Source: KK5 sp034043675 (GTDB lineage: Bacteria > Pseudomonadota > Gammaproteobacteria > Burkholderiales > Burkholderiaceae_C). From it: a DNA stretch of 64,000 nt. The stretch lies in assembly GCF_034043675.1 (NCBI RefSeq), contig NZ_JAXCLA010000005.1, positions 1 to 64,000 on the forward strand. The letters are read 5' to 3'. Below are positions 55,981 to 64,000 of this stretch, piece by piece. How positions within the stretch are numbered: the stretch's first letter is position 1; the number at the start of each line of letters is the position of its first letter. Made by a program: the position numbers and the translations under genes. The notes beneath the pieces are model-generated. The model did no database searches, had not been told where the DNA came from, and saw only the letters and a list, made by a program, of their open reading frames with translations.

Positions 55981-57318
55981 ATGACCTGGACCAACAAAGT
56001 CATCTGGACGGAGGGCATGTTCCTCCAGCCCCAGCATTTCCAGCAGCATGACCGCTACACGCTGTCGCAGGAACTGCAGCGTTCCAACGCGCAGCAGCCC
56101 TATGGCTGGGGCTTCCTGAGCCTGGCGCTGGACAGCGCGGCGCTGAACCTCGGCAAGCTGGCGATCAATGCCGCGCAGGGGCTGATGCCGGACGGCGTGG
56201 CCTTCGACATCCCGGGCCAGGACGCCGCACCGGCCGCGCTGGACGTGCCGCCGGACGTGCGCGACGAACTGGTCGTGCTGGCGCTGGCGCTGCAGCGTCC
56301 AGGCGTGGCCGAGTCCGATGCCGAGGGCGATGCCGGCTCGATGCCGCCGCGCTACCGCGCCGCCGAGGTAGACGTGGGCGACACCAACGTCACCGGCCAG
56401 CGCGTCGCGCCGATCCAGGTCGGCCGGCTGCACCTGCGCATCATGCTGGCGCGCGACGCGGTGGAGGGCTACGCCACGATCGGCCTGGCCCGCATCGTCG
56501 AGCGACGCGCGGACAACAAGCTGGTGCTGGACGCCAACTTCATCCCGCCGACCTTGCACTCTGGCGGCAACGAGCTGCTGGCCTCGCACCTGCGCGAGCT
56601 GCACGGCCTCCTGCACCAGCGCGGCGAGGCCCTGGCCGCGCGCCTGGCGCAGCCGGGCCGCGCCGGTGTCGGCGAGATCGCCGACTTCCTGCTGCTGCAG
56701 ACGATCAACCGCGCCGAGCCGCTGCTGGCGCAGTGGCGCCAGACCTCGATCCTGCACCCGAAGGACTTCTACTTTGGCGGCGTGCAACTGGCCGGCGACC
56801 TGGCCACCTTCGGCGAACGCCGCCGCCCGCCCGACCTGCCCGCCTACCTGCACGACGACCCGATGCGCTGCTTCACGCCGCTGATGCAGAGCCTGCGCCA
56901 GTCGCTGTCGATGGTGATGGAGCAGACGGCCATCCCGATCGAGCTGCAGGACCGCAAGTACGGCATCCGCGTGGCGATCATCCCGGACGTCGAGCTGCAA
57001 CGCAGCGCCCAGTTCGTGCTGGCCGTGGCCTCGCAACTGCCCGGCGACGCTCTGCGCGCGCGCTTCCCGACGCAGGTCAAGATCGGCACGGTCGAGCGCA
57101 TTCGTGACCTCGTCAACCTGCAGCTGCCCGGCGTGCTGCTGCGGCCGCTGCCGGTGGCGCCGAGGCAGATTCCCTATCACGCGGGGTACAACTACTTTGA
57201 GTTGGAGACGCGGGGGAATGAGATGTGGAAGCAGCTCGAATCGTCGGGTGGCTTGGCGATGCACATCGCGGGGGACTTCCCGGGGCTTGAGCTTGAGTTC
57301 TGGGCGGTAAGGGCGTGA
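55981..57318 (+). CDS. tssK: T6SS baseplate-membrane linker TssK
   Basis: 445 aa, usual length. Signature MTWTNKVIWTEGMFLQPQHFQQHDRY, then GWGFLSLALD, LLLQTINRAEPLL and HPKDFYFGGVQLAGDLATF, with a C-terminal LPVAPRQIPYHAGYNYFELE. TssK trimers connect the baseplate with TssL and TssM. It starts 13 bases after the PAAR-like gene. Confidence 0.97.
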   Translation: MTWTNKVIWTEGMFLQPQHFQQHDRYTLSQELQRSNAQQPYGWGFLSLALDSAALNLGKLAINAAQGLMPDGVAFDIPGQDAAPAALDVPPDVRDELVVLALALQRPGVAESDAEGDAGSMPPRYRAAEVDVGDTNVTGQRVAPIQVGRLHLRIMLARDAVEGYATIGLARIVERRADNKLVLDANFIPPTLHSGGNELLASHLRELHGLLHQRGEALAARLAQPGRAGVGEIADFLLLQTINRAEPLLAQWRQTSILHPKDFYFGGVQLAGDLATFGERRRPPDLPAYLHDDPMRCFTPLMQSLRQSLSMVMEQTAIPIELQDRKYGIRVAIIPDVELQRSAQFVLAVASQLPGDALRARFPTQVKIGTVERIRDLVNLQLPGVLLRPLPVAPRQIPYHAGYNYFELETRGNEMWKQLESSGGLAMHIAGDFPGLELEFWAVRA

Positions 57319-57426
57319 TGAGCCCGACTTGCGTTGGTGTACCGACACCATGGCAGACGCCCGATACGGCCACCACAAAAGATTCAAGATTCGTCGCGAA
57401 CATGTCGCGGCCAAGAGGTTTGACCC

Positions 57427-58806
57427 ATGAGTGACGACCACGATCCGTTTGCCGCCTTCAATTCAGACAAGACGGTCATCAAGCCCTCGGCCGGCCGGCC
57501 GAGACCCGCTGCGCCCGGCGCCCCCGCCGGCGGTGGACAGCAACAGCCGCAGCAGCAGCAACCAGGCCAGGCGTCAATGCAGCCCAGCGGCGTCAGCGGC
57601 CGCGACGCGCCGCTGTCGATCGACGCGCTGACCACCACCGGCATGAACCCGCTGGTGGCCGCCGCGATGCCGCTGCTGGCCGCGGCGCCGCGCGTGCGCA
57701 CCACCGCGCGTCACCCGAACCCGGCGGGGCTGCGCGACGCGCTGTCCGAAGGCATCCGCAAGTTCGAGAACCAGGCGCGTGCGCAGGGGCTGCCGAACGA
57801 TCAGGTGATCGCCAGCCGCTACATCCTGTGCACCCTGCTCGACGAAGCCGCCGCCAGCACCCCCTGGGGTGGCTCGGGCGTGTGGTCCGCGCAGAGCCTC
57901 TTGGTGCAGTTCCACAATGAGACCTGGGGCGGCGAGAAGGTCTTCCAGTTGATGAGCAAGCTGGCCGAGAACGTGGCCGGCAACCGCAACCTGCTGGAGC
58001 TGCTGTACGTGACGCTGGCCTTCGGCTTCGAGGGCCGTTACCGCGTGATCGAGAACGGCCGCGCGCAGCTCGACAGCGTGCGCGAGCGCCTGGCCCAGTT
58101 GCTGAAGCAGCAGCGCGGCAGCTACGAGCGCGCGCTGTCCCCGCGCTGGGAAGGCCAGCCGGTGGCCGGACAGCGCATCCGCGACGGCATTCCGCTGTGG
58201 GTCATTGCCTCGGTCAGCGCGCTGGTGCTGGGCCTGATCTTCATCGGCCTGCGCTTCAAGCTGAACGACCTGGCGCAGCCGACCTTCGCCGCGCTGGCCT
58301 CGCTCGATGCCAAGGCCGCGCAGATCGCCGCGCCCTCACCGCCCCCGCCGCCCGCGCCCACGCCACGCCTGGCGACCTTCCTGAAGCCTGAGATCGACGC
58401 CGGCCTTGTGCGGGTGCAGGATTTCGCCGACCGCTCGATCGTCACGATCAAGGGCGATGGCTTCTTCGAGCCCGGCAGCGCCGTCATCTCCAGCGCCGTG
58501 CGTCCGCTGCTGCCGCGCATCGCCGCCGGCCTGAACAGCGTGCCCGGCACGGTGCTGATCACCGGCCACACGGACAACCAGCCGATCCGCACCGTCCGCT
58601 ACCCGAGCAACTGGCACCTGTCGCAGGACCGCGCCAACGCCGTGCGCGACGAACTGGCCAAGACGGTCAAGCCCGAGCGCATGCGCGCCGAGGGCAAGGC
58701 CGATTCCGAAGCTGTCGCCGACAACAGCACGCCGGAAGGCCGCGCGAAGAACCGCCGCGTCGAGATCACGCTGATCGTGCAACAGCCGCAGGCAGCCGCC
58801 CAATGA
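57427..58806 (+). CDS. tssL: T6SS membrane protein TssL with OmpA-like domain
   Basis: 459 aa. A Gln/Pro-rich N-terminus is followed by the DotU/TssL cytoplasmic hook (about 90-250: ALSEGIRKFENQARAQG, ILCTLLDEAAASTPWG, LLELLYVTLAFGFEGRYR), a single membrane segment at 254-277 and a periplasmic OmpA-like domain at about 340-455 (LITGHTDNQPIRTVRYPSNWHLSQDRA, NRRVEITLI). The fused domain anchors the complex to peptidoglycan. It overlaps the tssM start by four bases. Confidence 0.97.
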   Translation: MSDDHDPFAAFNSDKTVIKPSAGRPRPAAPGAPAGGGQQQPQQQQPGQASMQPSGVSGRDAPLSIDALTTTGMNPLVAAAMPLLAAAPRVRTTARHPNPAGLRDALSEGIRKFENQARAQGLPNDQVIASRYILCTLLDEAAASTPWGGSGVWSAQSLLVQFHNETWGGEKVFQLMSKLAENVAGNRNLLELLYVTLAFGFEGRYRVIENGRAQLDSVRERLAQLLKQQRGSYERALSPRWEGQPVAGQRIRDGIPLWVIASVSALVLGLIFIGLRFKLNDLAQPTFAALASLDAKAAQIAAPSPPPPPAPTPRLATFLKPEIDAGLVRVQDFADRSIVTIKGDGFFEPGSAVISSAVRPLLPRIAAGLNSVPGTVLITGHTDNQPIRTVRYPSNWHLSQDRANAVRDELAKTVKPERMRAEGKADSEAVADNSTPEGRAKNRRVEITLIVQQPQAAAQ

Positions 58807-61800
58807 AAAAAGTTCTCTCGTTCCTCATCCATCCGCTGGCGCTCGCGCTCTACGGCTTCCTGGCGCTGGCCGCGCTGGTCTGGTGGCTCGGCCCGGTGAT
58901 CTCGATCAAGGAGCATCACCCGCTCGACGACGAAGGCACCCGCCTGTGGGTGATCCTCGGCATCGCGCTGATCTTCGCGATCGTGCTGGGCATCAAGTGG
59001 TGGAAGCGTCGCCGTGCCAACGCGGCGATGGTCGACAGCATGAAGGGCGGCCCCTCCGCGTCCGACCGCGAGGCCGAGGTACTGAACCAGCGCTTCAACG
59101 AAGCGCTCGGCGTGCTGCAGGAAAGCGCGAAGAAGTCCGGCAAGGGAGGCTCGCTGTACGACCTGCCCTGGTACATGTTCATCGGTGCGCCCGGCTCCGG
59201 CAAGACGACGGCGCTGATGAATGCCGGCCTCACCTTCCCGCTGGCCGGCAAGATGGGCCAGGCGTCCGTCAAGGGCGTGGGTGGCACGCGCAACTGCGAC
59301 TGGTGGTTCACCGACGAGGCCGTGCTGATCGACACCGCCGGCCGCTACACGCTGCAGCAGTCCGACGAGAAGACCGATGCCTCGGCCTGGGAGAACTTCC
59401 TCGGCCTGCTGCGCAAGTCGCGCCCGCGCCGGCCGATCAACGGCGTAATCCTGACCGTGAACGTGCAGGACCTGCTGCAACAGAGCCCGGCCGAGCGCAA
59501 GGACCACGCGGCACGGCTGCGCAGCCGCATCCAGGAGCTGCACGAGCGCCTGGGCATCCGCCCGCCGGTCTACGTGATGGTCACCAAGTGCGACCTGATC
59601 GCCGGCTTCAACGAGACCTTCGGCGACCTCGGCAAGGAGGAGCGCGACCAGGTCTGGGGCTTCAGCTACACCTACGACCCGCACAGCGTCGACAGCCCGA
59701 TGCAGCAGTTCGGCAGCGAGTTCGCTGCGCTGGAGAAGCGCCTGCGCGACCGCCTGCTCGATGCGATGCAGGCCGAGGGCGACGTGATGAAGCGCGCCGC
59801 GATCTTCGCCTTCCCGCAGCAGTTCGGCGGCCTGAAGGGCCTGCTGGGCGGCTTCCTGGAATCGGTGTTCGACGGCGGCCAGGGCCTGGAGCAGAAACCG
59901 CTGTTGCGCGGCATCTACTTCACCAGCGGCACGCAGGAAGGCACGCCGATCGACCGCGTGATGGGCACGCTCGCGCGCACCTTCGGCGTGGACGCCAAGG
60001 CCGCGTCGATCGCCTCCTCGCGCGGCAAGAGCTTCTTCCTCAGCCGCCTGCTGAAGGAGGTGGTCTTCGCCGAACAGGGTCTGGTCGGCGACAACGCGCA
60101 GGCCGTGTCGCGCCGCCGCCGGCTGCGGCTGGCGGGTGTCAGCGTGATCGGCCTGGTGGCCGTGCTGGTGCTGGCCGGCTGGGTCGTGAGCTTCATGCGC
60201 AACAAGACCTACATCGACGAAGTCGCCGCGCGCGTGCCCGACGTGAAGGCCGCCGTGGACGCGCTGCCGGCCGCGCAGGTCGACGTGACCGCGCTGCCGC
60301 AGGTGCTCGACAAGGTCGCCGCCGCACCGGTGCCGAACGACTTCCCGCTGGACGAGCCGCCGCTGCTCAACGGCCTGGGCCTGTACCAGGGCAAGTACCT
60401 CGCCGCCGGCGACGAGATCGGCTACCGCCACCTGCTCGACAAGGCGCTGCTGCCGCGCGTGACGCGCCGGCTGGAGGAGCGCCTGCGCGCCGTCAACAAG
60501 GACAACCTGGAGCTGGCCTACGAGGCGCTGAAGGCCTACCTGATGCTCTACACACCGGAGCACTTCGATGCCGAGGCGCTGCAGGGCTGGGTCACGCTGG
60601 ATTGGGACCAGAACCTCTCCAGCACCTTGACGCCCGAGCAGCGCGAGGCGCTGTCCAACCATCTGGCCGCGGCGCTGGCCAACGGCGCGCCGGCCGCGGT
60701 GGCGCCGATGGACAAAACGCTGGTGGCGAACGTGCGCGACATGCTGATCGCCTACCCGCTGGAGTACCGCATCTTCAGCCGCATCAAGCGCGCCAATGTG
60801 GGCGGCGACTTCCCCGAGTTCTCGGTCGCCTCGGCCGGCGGGCCCAACGCGGTCAACGTGTTCGAGCGCGCCAGCGGCAAGCCGCTGACCCGCGGCATCC
60901 CCGGCATCTTCACCCGCGACGCCTACTTCAAGGCCTTCAAGGGCAAGGTCGAGACGGTGGCGCGCCAGCTCGCCGACGAGGAACGCTGGGTGCTCGACGT
61001 GAAGACGCCGACCGACGCGCTCGCCAAGGCAAGCGCCGGCGCCGAAGACCTGGACACGCGCGTGCGGCGCCTCTACCTGCAGGAGTACATCAAGGTCTGG
61101 GACGAGTACATCGCCGACGTGCGCCTGGTGAAGCTCGGCGGCCTCGACCGCAGCCTGGCCGTCGCGCGCCTGCTGGCCGCACCGGATTCTCCGCTGACCG
61201 CCTACATGCGCGCCATCGCCCGCGAGACCTCGCTGGAGAAGCTGGCGCTGGAAGCGCGCGCCGCCCAGGCCGCGCAGAAGAAGGCCATCAGCAACATCAA
61301 GATCCCCGGCAAGCTCGGCAAGACGCAGAAGGAGCTGGCCGCGCTCACCGGCCAGCCGGCCGGCGGCACGCCACAGCAGGCCGATGCGGGCCGTCCGCTG
61401 GAATCGATGGTGGACGACCATTTCGCCAACATCCAGCGCATGGTCACCGGCACGCCGGCCCCGATCGACGACGTGGCCAAGCTCTTCAACGAGGTGTTCG
61501 TGCAGCTGACTGCCGTGGACGCCGCGCAGAAGAGCAAGAGCCCGCCGCCGCCGGGCGGTGGTGGCGCGGCCAAGGCCGCCGCCGCGCTGCAGCCCGAGCC
61601 GATCAAGACCATGCTGGAAACGCTGGCCGACGCCGGCGCCAACCAGAGCCGCACGGCCGAGCGCCAGGGCCTGAGCTCCGAGCTGCAGCCGATGGCAGAC
61701 TTCTGCAAGCGCACGATCGCCGGCCGCTATCCGTTCGCGCAGGGCTCGAAGTCCGACGTGCTGCCGGACGACTTCGGCCAGTTCTTCGGCCAGGGCGGCA

Positions 61801-62354
61801 TGCTGGACGACTTCTACCAGCGCCGCCTGGCCGCGCTGGTGGACACCGGCGCCAGCCCCTGGAAGTACCGACCGCTGCCCGACGGCAGCACGCCCCCGGG
61901 CGGCGGCGCCGCGCTGGCCGATTTCGAGCGCGCCGCGAAGATCAAGGAGGCCTTCTTCCGCGCCGGCGGCAAGCAGCCGGGCTTCAAGGTCGACCTGCGC
62001 GTGATCGAGATGAGCGACGGCATGAAAGACCTGACCCTCGACTTCGACGGCACGGTCTTCAAGTTCACCGCCGGCAACACCGCCGCGCAGACGCTCACCT
62101 GGCCCAGCAGCAAGGTCGCCTCGCAGATCAAGCTCAGCGAGGGCACGGGCGCGCCGCAGCTGTTCGAGGGCCCGTGGGCGCTGATGCGCATGTTCGGCAA
62201 GTTCGAGATCCAGCCCTCGGCCCAGCCGGAACGCTTCACCGTCGTGCTGAACCTCGACGGCAAGAAGGCCAAGCTGGAAGTCATCTCGGGCAGCGCGATC
62301 AACCCGCTGCGCATGCGCGAGATCGGCCAGTTCCGCTGCCCGGAGACGCTTTGA
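58803..62354 (+). CDS. tssM: T6SS membrane complex protein TssM (IcmF)
   Basis: 1183 aa. Membrane segments lie at about 10-30, 47-66 and 440-463. A cytoplasmic ATPase-like domain lies between the second and third, with Walker A GAPGSGKT at 128-135 and DTAGRYTLQ as the B-like motif. A large periplasmic domain follows, with IcmF-related and DUF1215-type sequences ending in EIGQFRCPETL. With TssL it spans the envelope. Its stop overlaps the next start (TGATG). Confidence 0.97.
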   Translation: MKKVLSFLIHPLALALYGFLALAALVWWLGPVISIKEHHPLDDEGTRLWVILGIALIFAIVLGIKWWKRRRANAAMVDSMKGGPSASDREAEVLNQRFNEALGVLQESAKKSGKGGSLYDLPWYMFIGAPGSGKTTALMNAGLTFPLAGKMGQASVKGVGGTRNCDWWFTDEAVLIDTAGRYTLQQSDEKTDASAWENFLGLLRKSRPRRPINGVILTVNVQDLLQQSPAERKDHAARLRSRIQELHERLGIRPPVYVMVTKCDLIAGFNETFGDLGKEERDQVWGFSYTYDPHSVDSPMQQFGSEFAALEKRLRDRLLDAMQAEGDVMKRAAIFAFPQQFGGLKGLLGGFLESVFDGGQGLEQKPLLRGIYFTSGTQEGTPIDRVMGTLARTFGVDAKAASIASSRGKSFFLSRLLKEVVFAEQGLVGDNAQAVSRRRRLRLAGVSVIGLVAVLVLAGWVVSFMRNKTYIDEVAARVPDVKAAVDALPAAQVDVTALPQVLDKVAAAPVPNDFPLDEPPLLNGLGLYQGKYLAAGDEIGYRHLLDKALLPRVTRRLEERLRAVNKDNLELAYEALKAYLMLYTPEHFDAEALQGWVTLDWDQNLSSTLTPEQREALSNHLAAALANGAPAAVAPMDKTLVANVRDMLIAYPLEYRIFSRIKRANVGGDFPEFSVASAGGPNAVNVFERASGKPLTRGIPGIFTRDAYFKAFKGKVETVARQLADEERWVLDVKTPTDALAKASAGAEDLDTRVRRLYLQEYIKVWDEYIADVRLVKLGGLDRSLAVARLLAAPDSPLTAYMRAIARETSLEKLALEARAAQAAQKKAISNIKIPGKLGKTQKELAALTGQPAGGTPQQADAGRPLESMVDDHFANIQRMVTGTPAPIDDVAKLFNEVFVQLTAVDAAQKSKSPPPPGGGGAAKAAAALQPEPIKTMLETLADAGANQSRTAERQGLSSELQPMADFCKRTIAGRYPFAQGSKSDVLPDDFGQFFGQGGMLDDFYQRRLAALVDTGASPWKYRPLPDGSTPPGGGAALADFERAAKIKEAFFRAGGKQPGFKVDLRVIEMSDGMKDLTLDFDGTVFKFTAGNTAAQTLTWPSSKVASQIKLSEGTGAPQLFEGPWALMRMFGKFEIQPSAQPERFTVVLNLDGKKAKLEVISGSAINPLRMREIGQFRCPETL

Positions 62355-63511
62355 TGTTGCTGAAGTGCGCGCTGGTTGGATCGCGCTTCTTCGGCGCTTC
62401 GGTGTTCGAGGCACTGCGCGGCGAAGAAGGCATAGCGATCACGAGCGTGGTCGCCCCCGCGGCCGATGACCGGCTGGCGGCGGCGGCGCGGGCCGCGGGC
62501 ATCGAGCCGCACGTGCTCGAGAACCCGCGCCTCGTGCCGGCACACGCGATCGGCGAAGGCACCGACCTGATCATCGCCGCGCACACCCATGCGCGGGTCA
62601 CCAACGAGGCGTTGGCGCGCTCGCGGCTCGGCGGCGTCGGCTATCACCCGTCACTGCTGCCGCGGCATCGCGGTATCGCCGCGGTCGAGTGGACGATCCT
62701 CGCCGGCGATCCGATCGCCGGGGGCTCGGTGTATCACCTGGCTGACGGTTGGGACGCGGGCGCCATCGCGGCGCAGGACTGGTGTTTCGTCGGCCCGGGC
62801 GAGACCGCGCGCGATCTCTGGGAACGGGCGCTCGCGCCGCTGGGCCTCTCGCTGCTCACCCAGGTCGCGCACCACGCGCGCCTGCATGGCGAACTGCCCG
62901 CTCGCACGCAGGACGCCCGCTACGCCACCAAGGCGCCGATGATCCGCCGCTCCGTCGTCATGACCGAGGACGCGACGCCCGCGATGACCTCCGTCGTCGT
63001 CACGATCATGGGCCCCGACCGCCCCGGCATCGTCAGCCTGCTGTCCGACCGCGCGCAGCGCCACGGTGCGAACTGGGCAGCCAGCCGCCTCGGCCGCTAC
63101 GCCCGCGAGTTCGCCGGCATGGTCCATTTCGAAGTGCCGCGCGACAACGCCGACGCGCTGGTCGCCGCACTGCAAGGGCTGGAGTCCACCGGCCTGCGCC
63201 TGGCCATCACCAAGAGCGACGACACCCACGTGGCCGGCTCACTGCGCAGCGTCGAGCTCTCGCTGGTCGCGGACGACCGTATCGGCATCGTCAGCCAGCT
63301 CACCCGCGTGCTTGCCGATCACGGCGTCAGCATCGAGAACATCCAGACGGAAATCGTCCGCGGCGGGCCAGCGGGCAAGACGACCTTCAAGGTGCACGCA
63401 CACCTGCTCGTCCCGGCCGCGCTGTCGATGGAGAGCCTGCAGCGCGAGGTCGGCGCGCTGGCGCACGAGATGACGGCGGACCTGGCGCTGGGAGAGCGCG
63501 GGGCGGGATGA
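62354..63511 (+). CDS. Formyltransferase-like domain fused to tandem ACT (GcvR-like) protein
   Basis: 385 aa, one uninterrupted frame. Residues 1-195 look like a formyl-transferase fold (ALVGSRFFGASVFEAL, HPSLLPRHRG at 98-107, then a DAGAIAAQD pattern with D134). The usual N-x-H catalytic Asn is replaced by Gly96. Residues 211-385 match the glycine-cleavage regulator type with two ACT domains (VTIMGPDRPGIVSLL, ADDRIGIVSQLTRVLADHGVSIENIQTE). The ATG overlaps the tssM stop. A separate gcvR-like gene could start at the ATG at 62984, but no stop codon separates the parts. A relation to secretion is unclear. Confidence 0.75.
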   Translation: MLLKCALVGSRFFGASVFEALRGEEGIAITSVVAPAADDRLAAAARAAGIEPHVLENPRLVPAHAIGEGTDLIIAAHTHARVTNEALARSRLGGVGYHPSLLPRHRGIAAVEWTILAGDPIAGGSVYHLADGWDAGAIAAQDWCFVGPGETARDLWERALAPLGLSLLTQVAHHARLHGELPARTQDARYATKAPMIRRSVVMTEDATPAMTSVVVTIMGPDRPGIVSLLSDRAQRHGANWAASRLGRYAREFAGMVHFEVPRDNADALVAALQGLESTGLRLAITKSDDTHVAGSLRSVELSLVADDRIGIVSQLTRVLADHGVSIENIQTEIVRGGPAGKTTFKVHAHLLVPAALSMESLQREVGALAHEMTADLALGERGAG

Positions 63512-63771
63512 GAGCTTCGCGATAGAGGCTTAGCTGACTGGCGCCTGCCACGGGCAGCGGGTGTGCAGCAGACATAGGACCGCAGGGACACCTCGCACAA
63601 CTCCACTTCGCGTGGCGTTGTCGTCGTGCGCGCGCGCTCGCAACTGCCGCTCAATCGTCCAGTTCCGGGAGCCGCCAGGCCCTGCGGACCCCCCACGTTT
63701 GTCACCACTAGCCTCCGCTACATTTTCCCGATGCAGCGACGCTTGAAATGCTGACTTGACAACAGAAACAG
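63512..63771. other. Intergenic stretch without a seen gene
   Basis: 260 bp between the formyltransferase-ACT gene and the last ORF. Two short overlapping frames show no family pattern, and no terminator hairpin with a T-run was found. Confidence 0.4.
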
Positions 63772-64000
63772 ATGGACCCGCGTACCAGCGTTCTTATTGG
63801 CTGCATCACCTGCGCGCTCATGGCGATCGTGATCACGGTGCTCGCCCGGGTGACGCCGCTTCCTGTTCCCGGCCTCAGGCGCTGGATGCAGGGCTCGTGG
63901 CTGATCTTCGTTGCCTTGCTGCTGCTGGGACTGAGGGATTGGGTTGCACACCTCGCGTCGGTGACCGTGGGCAACGGGGCACTGATGCTGGGATATGTCT
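63772..64000 (+). CDS. N-terminus of membrane protein, probable diguanylate cyclase (cut by window end)
   Basis: 76 residues are present, starting at the ATG at 63772. Three hydrophobic segments appear (about 5-25, 40-58 and from 66 onward) with a GLRRWMQGSWLIFVALLLLGLRDW pattern between them. This order resembles the membrane region before GGDEF domains in many Burkholderiales proteins, but the catalytic part lies beyond the window, so the call is tentative. Confidence 0.5.
   Translation, partial: MDPRTSVLIGCITCALMAIVITVLARVTPLPVPGLRRWMQGSWLIFVALLLLGLRDWVAHLASVTVGNGALMLGYV

Noticed and set aside
58599..62414. 1271-codon minus-strand frame opposite tssL and tssM
   Set aside because: Antisense shadow of tssM, which has clear domains and coupling with its neighbours.

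Overview
The window is GC-rich (visibly about two-thirds G+C in most genes) and its gene content points to a Gram-negative betaproteobacterium of the order Burkholderiales, probably the Roseateles/Rubrivivax/Leptothrix neighbourhood. The assignment is inferred from protein style (two-partner secretion, type VI secretion, TonB receptor, XerD, QueG) and not from a marker gene. No rRNA, tRNA or CRISPR array was found.

Left accessory zone (1-3.9 kb): a small chromosomal-type integron. A divergent integron integrase has a LexA-like box over its promoter. Two short gene cassettes follow, each with a 57-bp attC (a three-helix membrane protein and a DUF695 protein). Next come a tRNA/tmRNA-3'-end-like sequence, an intrinsic terminator and an AbiV-like HEPN gene bounded by 12-bp direct repeats. 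G+C is lower here and the zone looks horizontally acquired.

Housekeeping zone (3.9-18.1 kb): a divergent MFS exporter/LysR pair, a GGDEF-EAL protein, isocitrate lyase with a perfect palindrome upstream, a MarC-family protein, a TonB-dependent receptor, the XerD recombinase, an AEC transporter, epoxyqueuosine reductase (queG), tsaE and the amidase amiC.

Two-partner secretion zone (33.7 to 18.1 kb, minus strand): one tpsB transporter gene followed by two tandem giant exoprotein genes (1848 and 2193 aa). Each exoprotein joins an N-terminal TPS haemagglutinin domain, a repeat region (YDG/MBG type) and a C-terminal caspase-like protease with a visible His-Cys dyad. An OmpA-family protein and a membrane-anchored protein with an HExxH motif follow in the same direction. 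I consider this the most interesting system in the window.

Type VI secretion zone (33.9-63.5 kb, plus strand): tssA, tssB, tssC, four Hcp-family genes in tandem, a zinc-ribbon protein, tagJ, tssE, tssF, tssG, tssH (clpV), vgrG, a DUF4123 adaptor, two unrecognised genes, an FHA-domain protein (tagH), a PP2C phosphatase (pppA), a PAAR-like protein, tssK, tssL with an OmpA domain, tssM, and a formyltransferase fused to a tandem ACT domain protein. TssJ and the PpkA kinase are not seen. An intrinsic terminator between hcp2 and hcp3 and two CCTAGG-centred inverted repeats before tssB suggest internal control. The T6SS and TPS operons are transcribed divergently from a 220-bp region. The window ends in the start of a membrane protein that looks like the N-terminus of a diguanylate cyclase.
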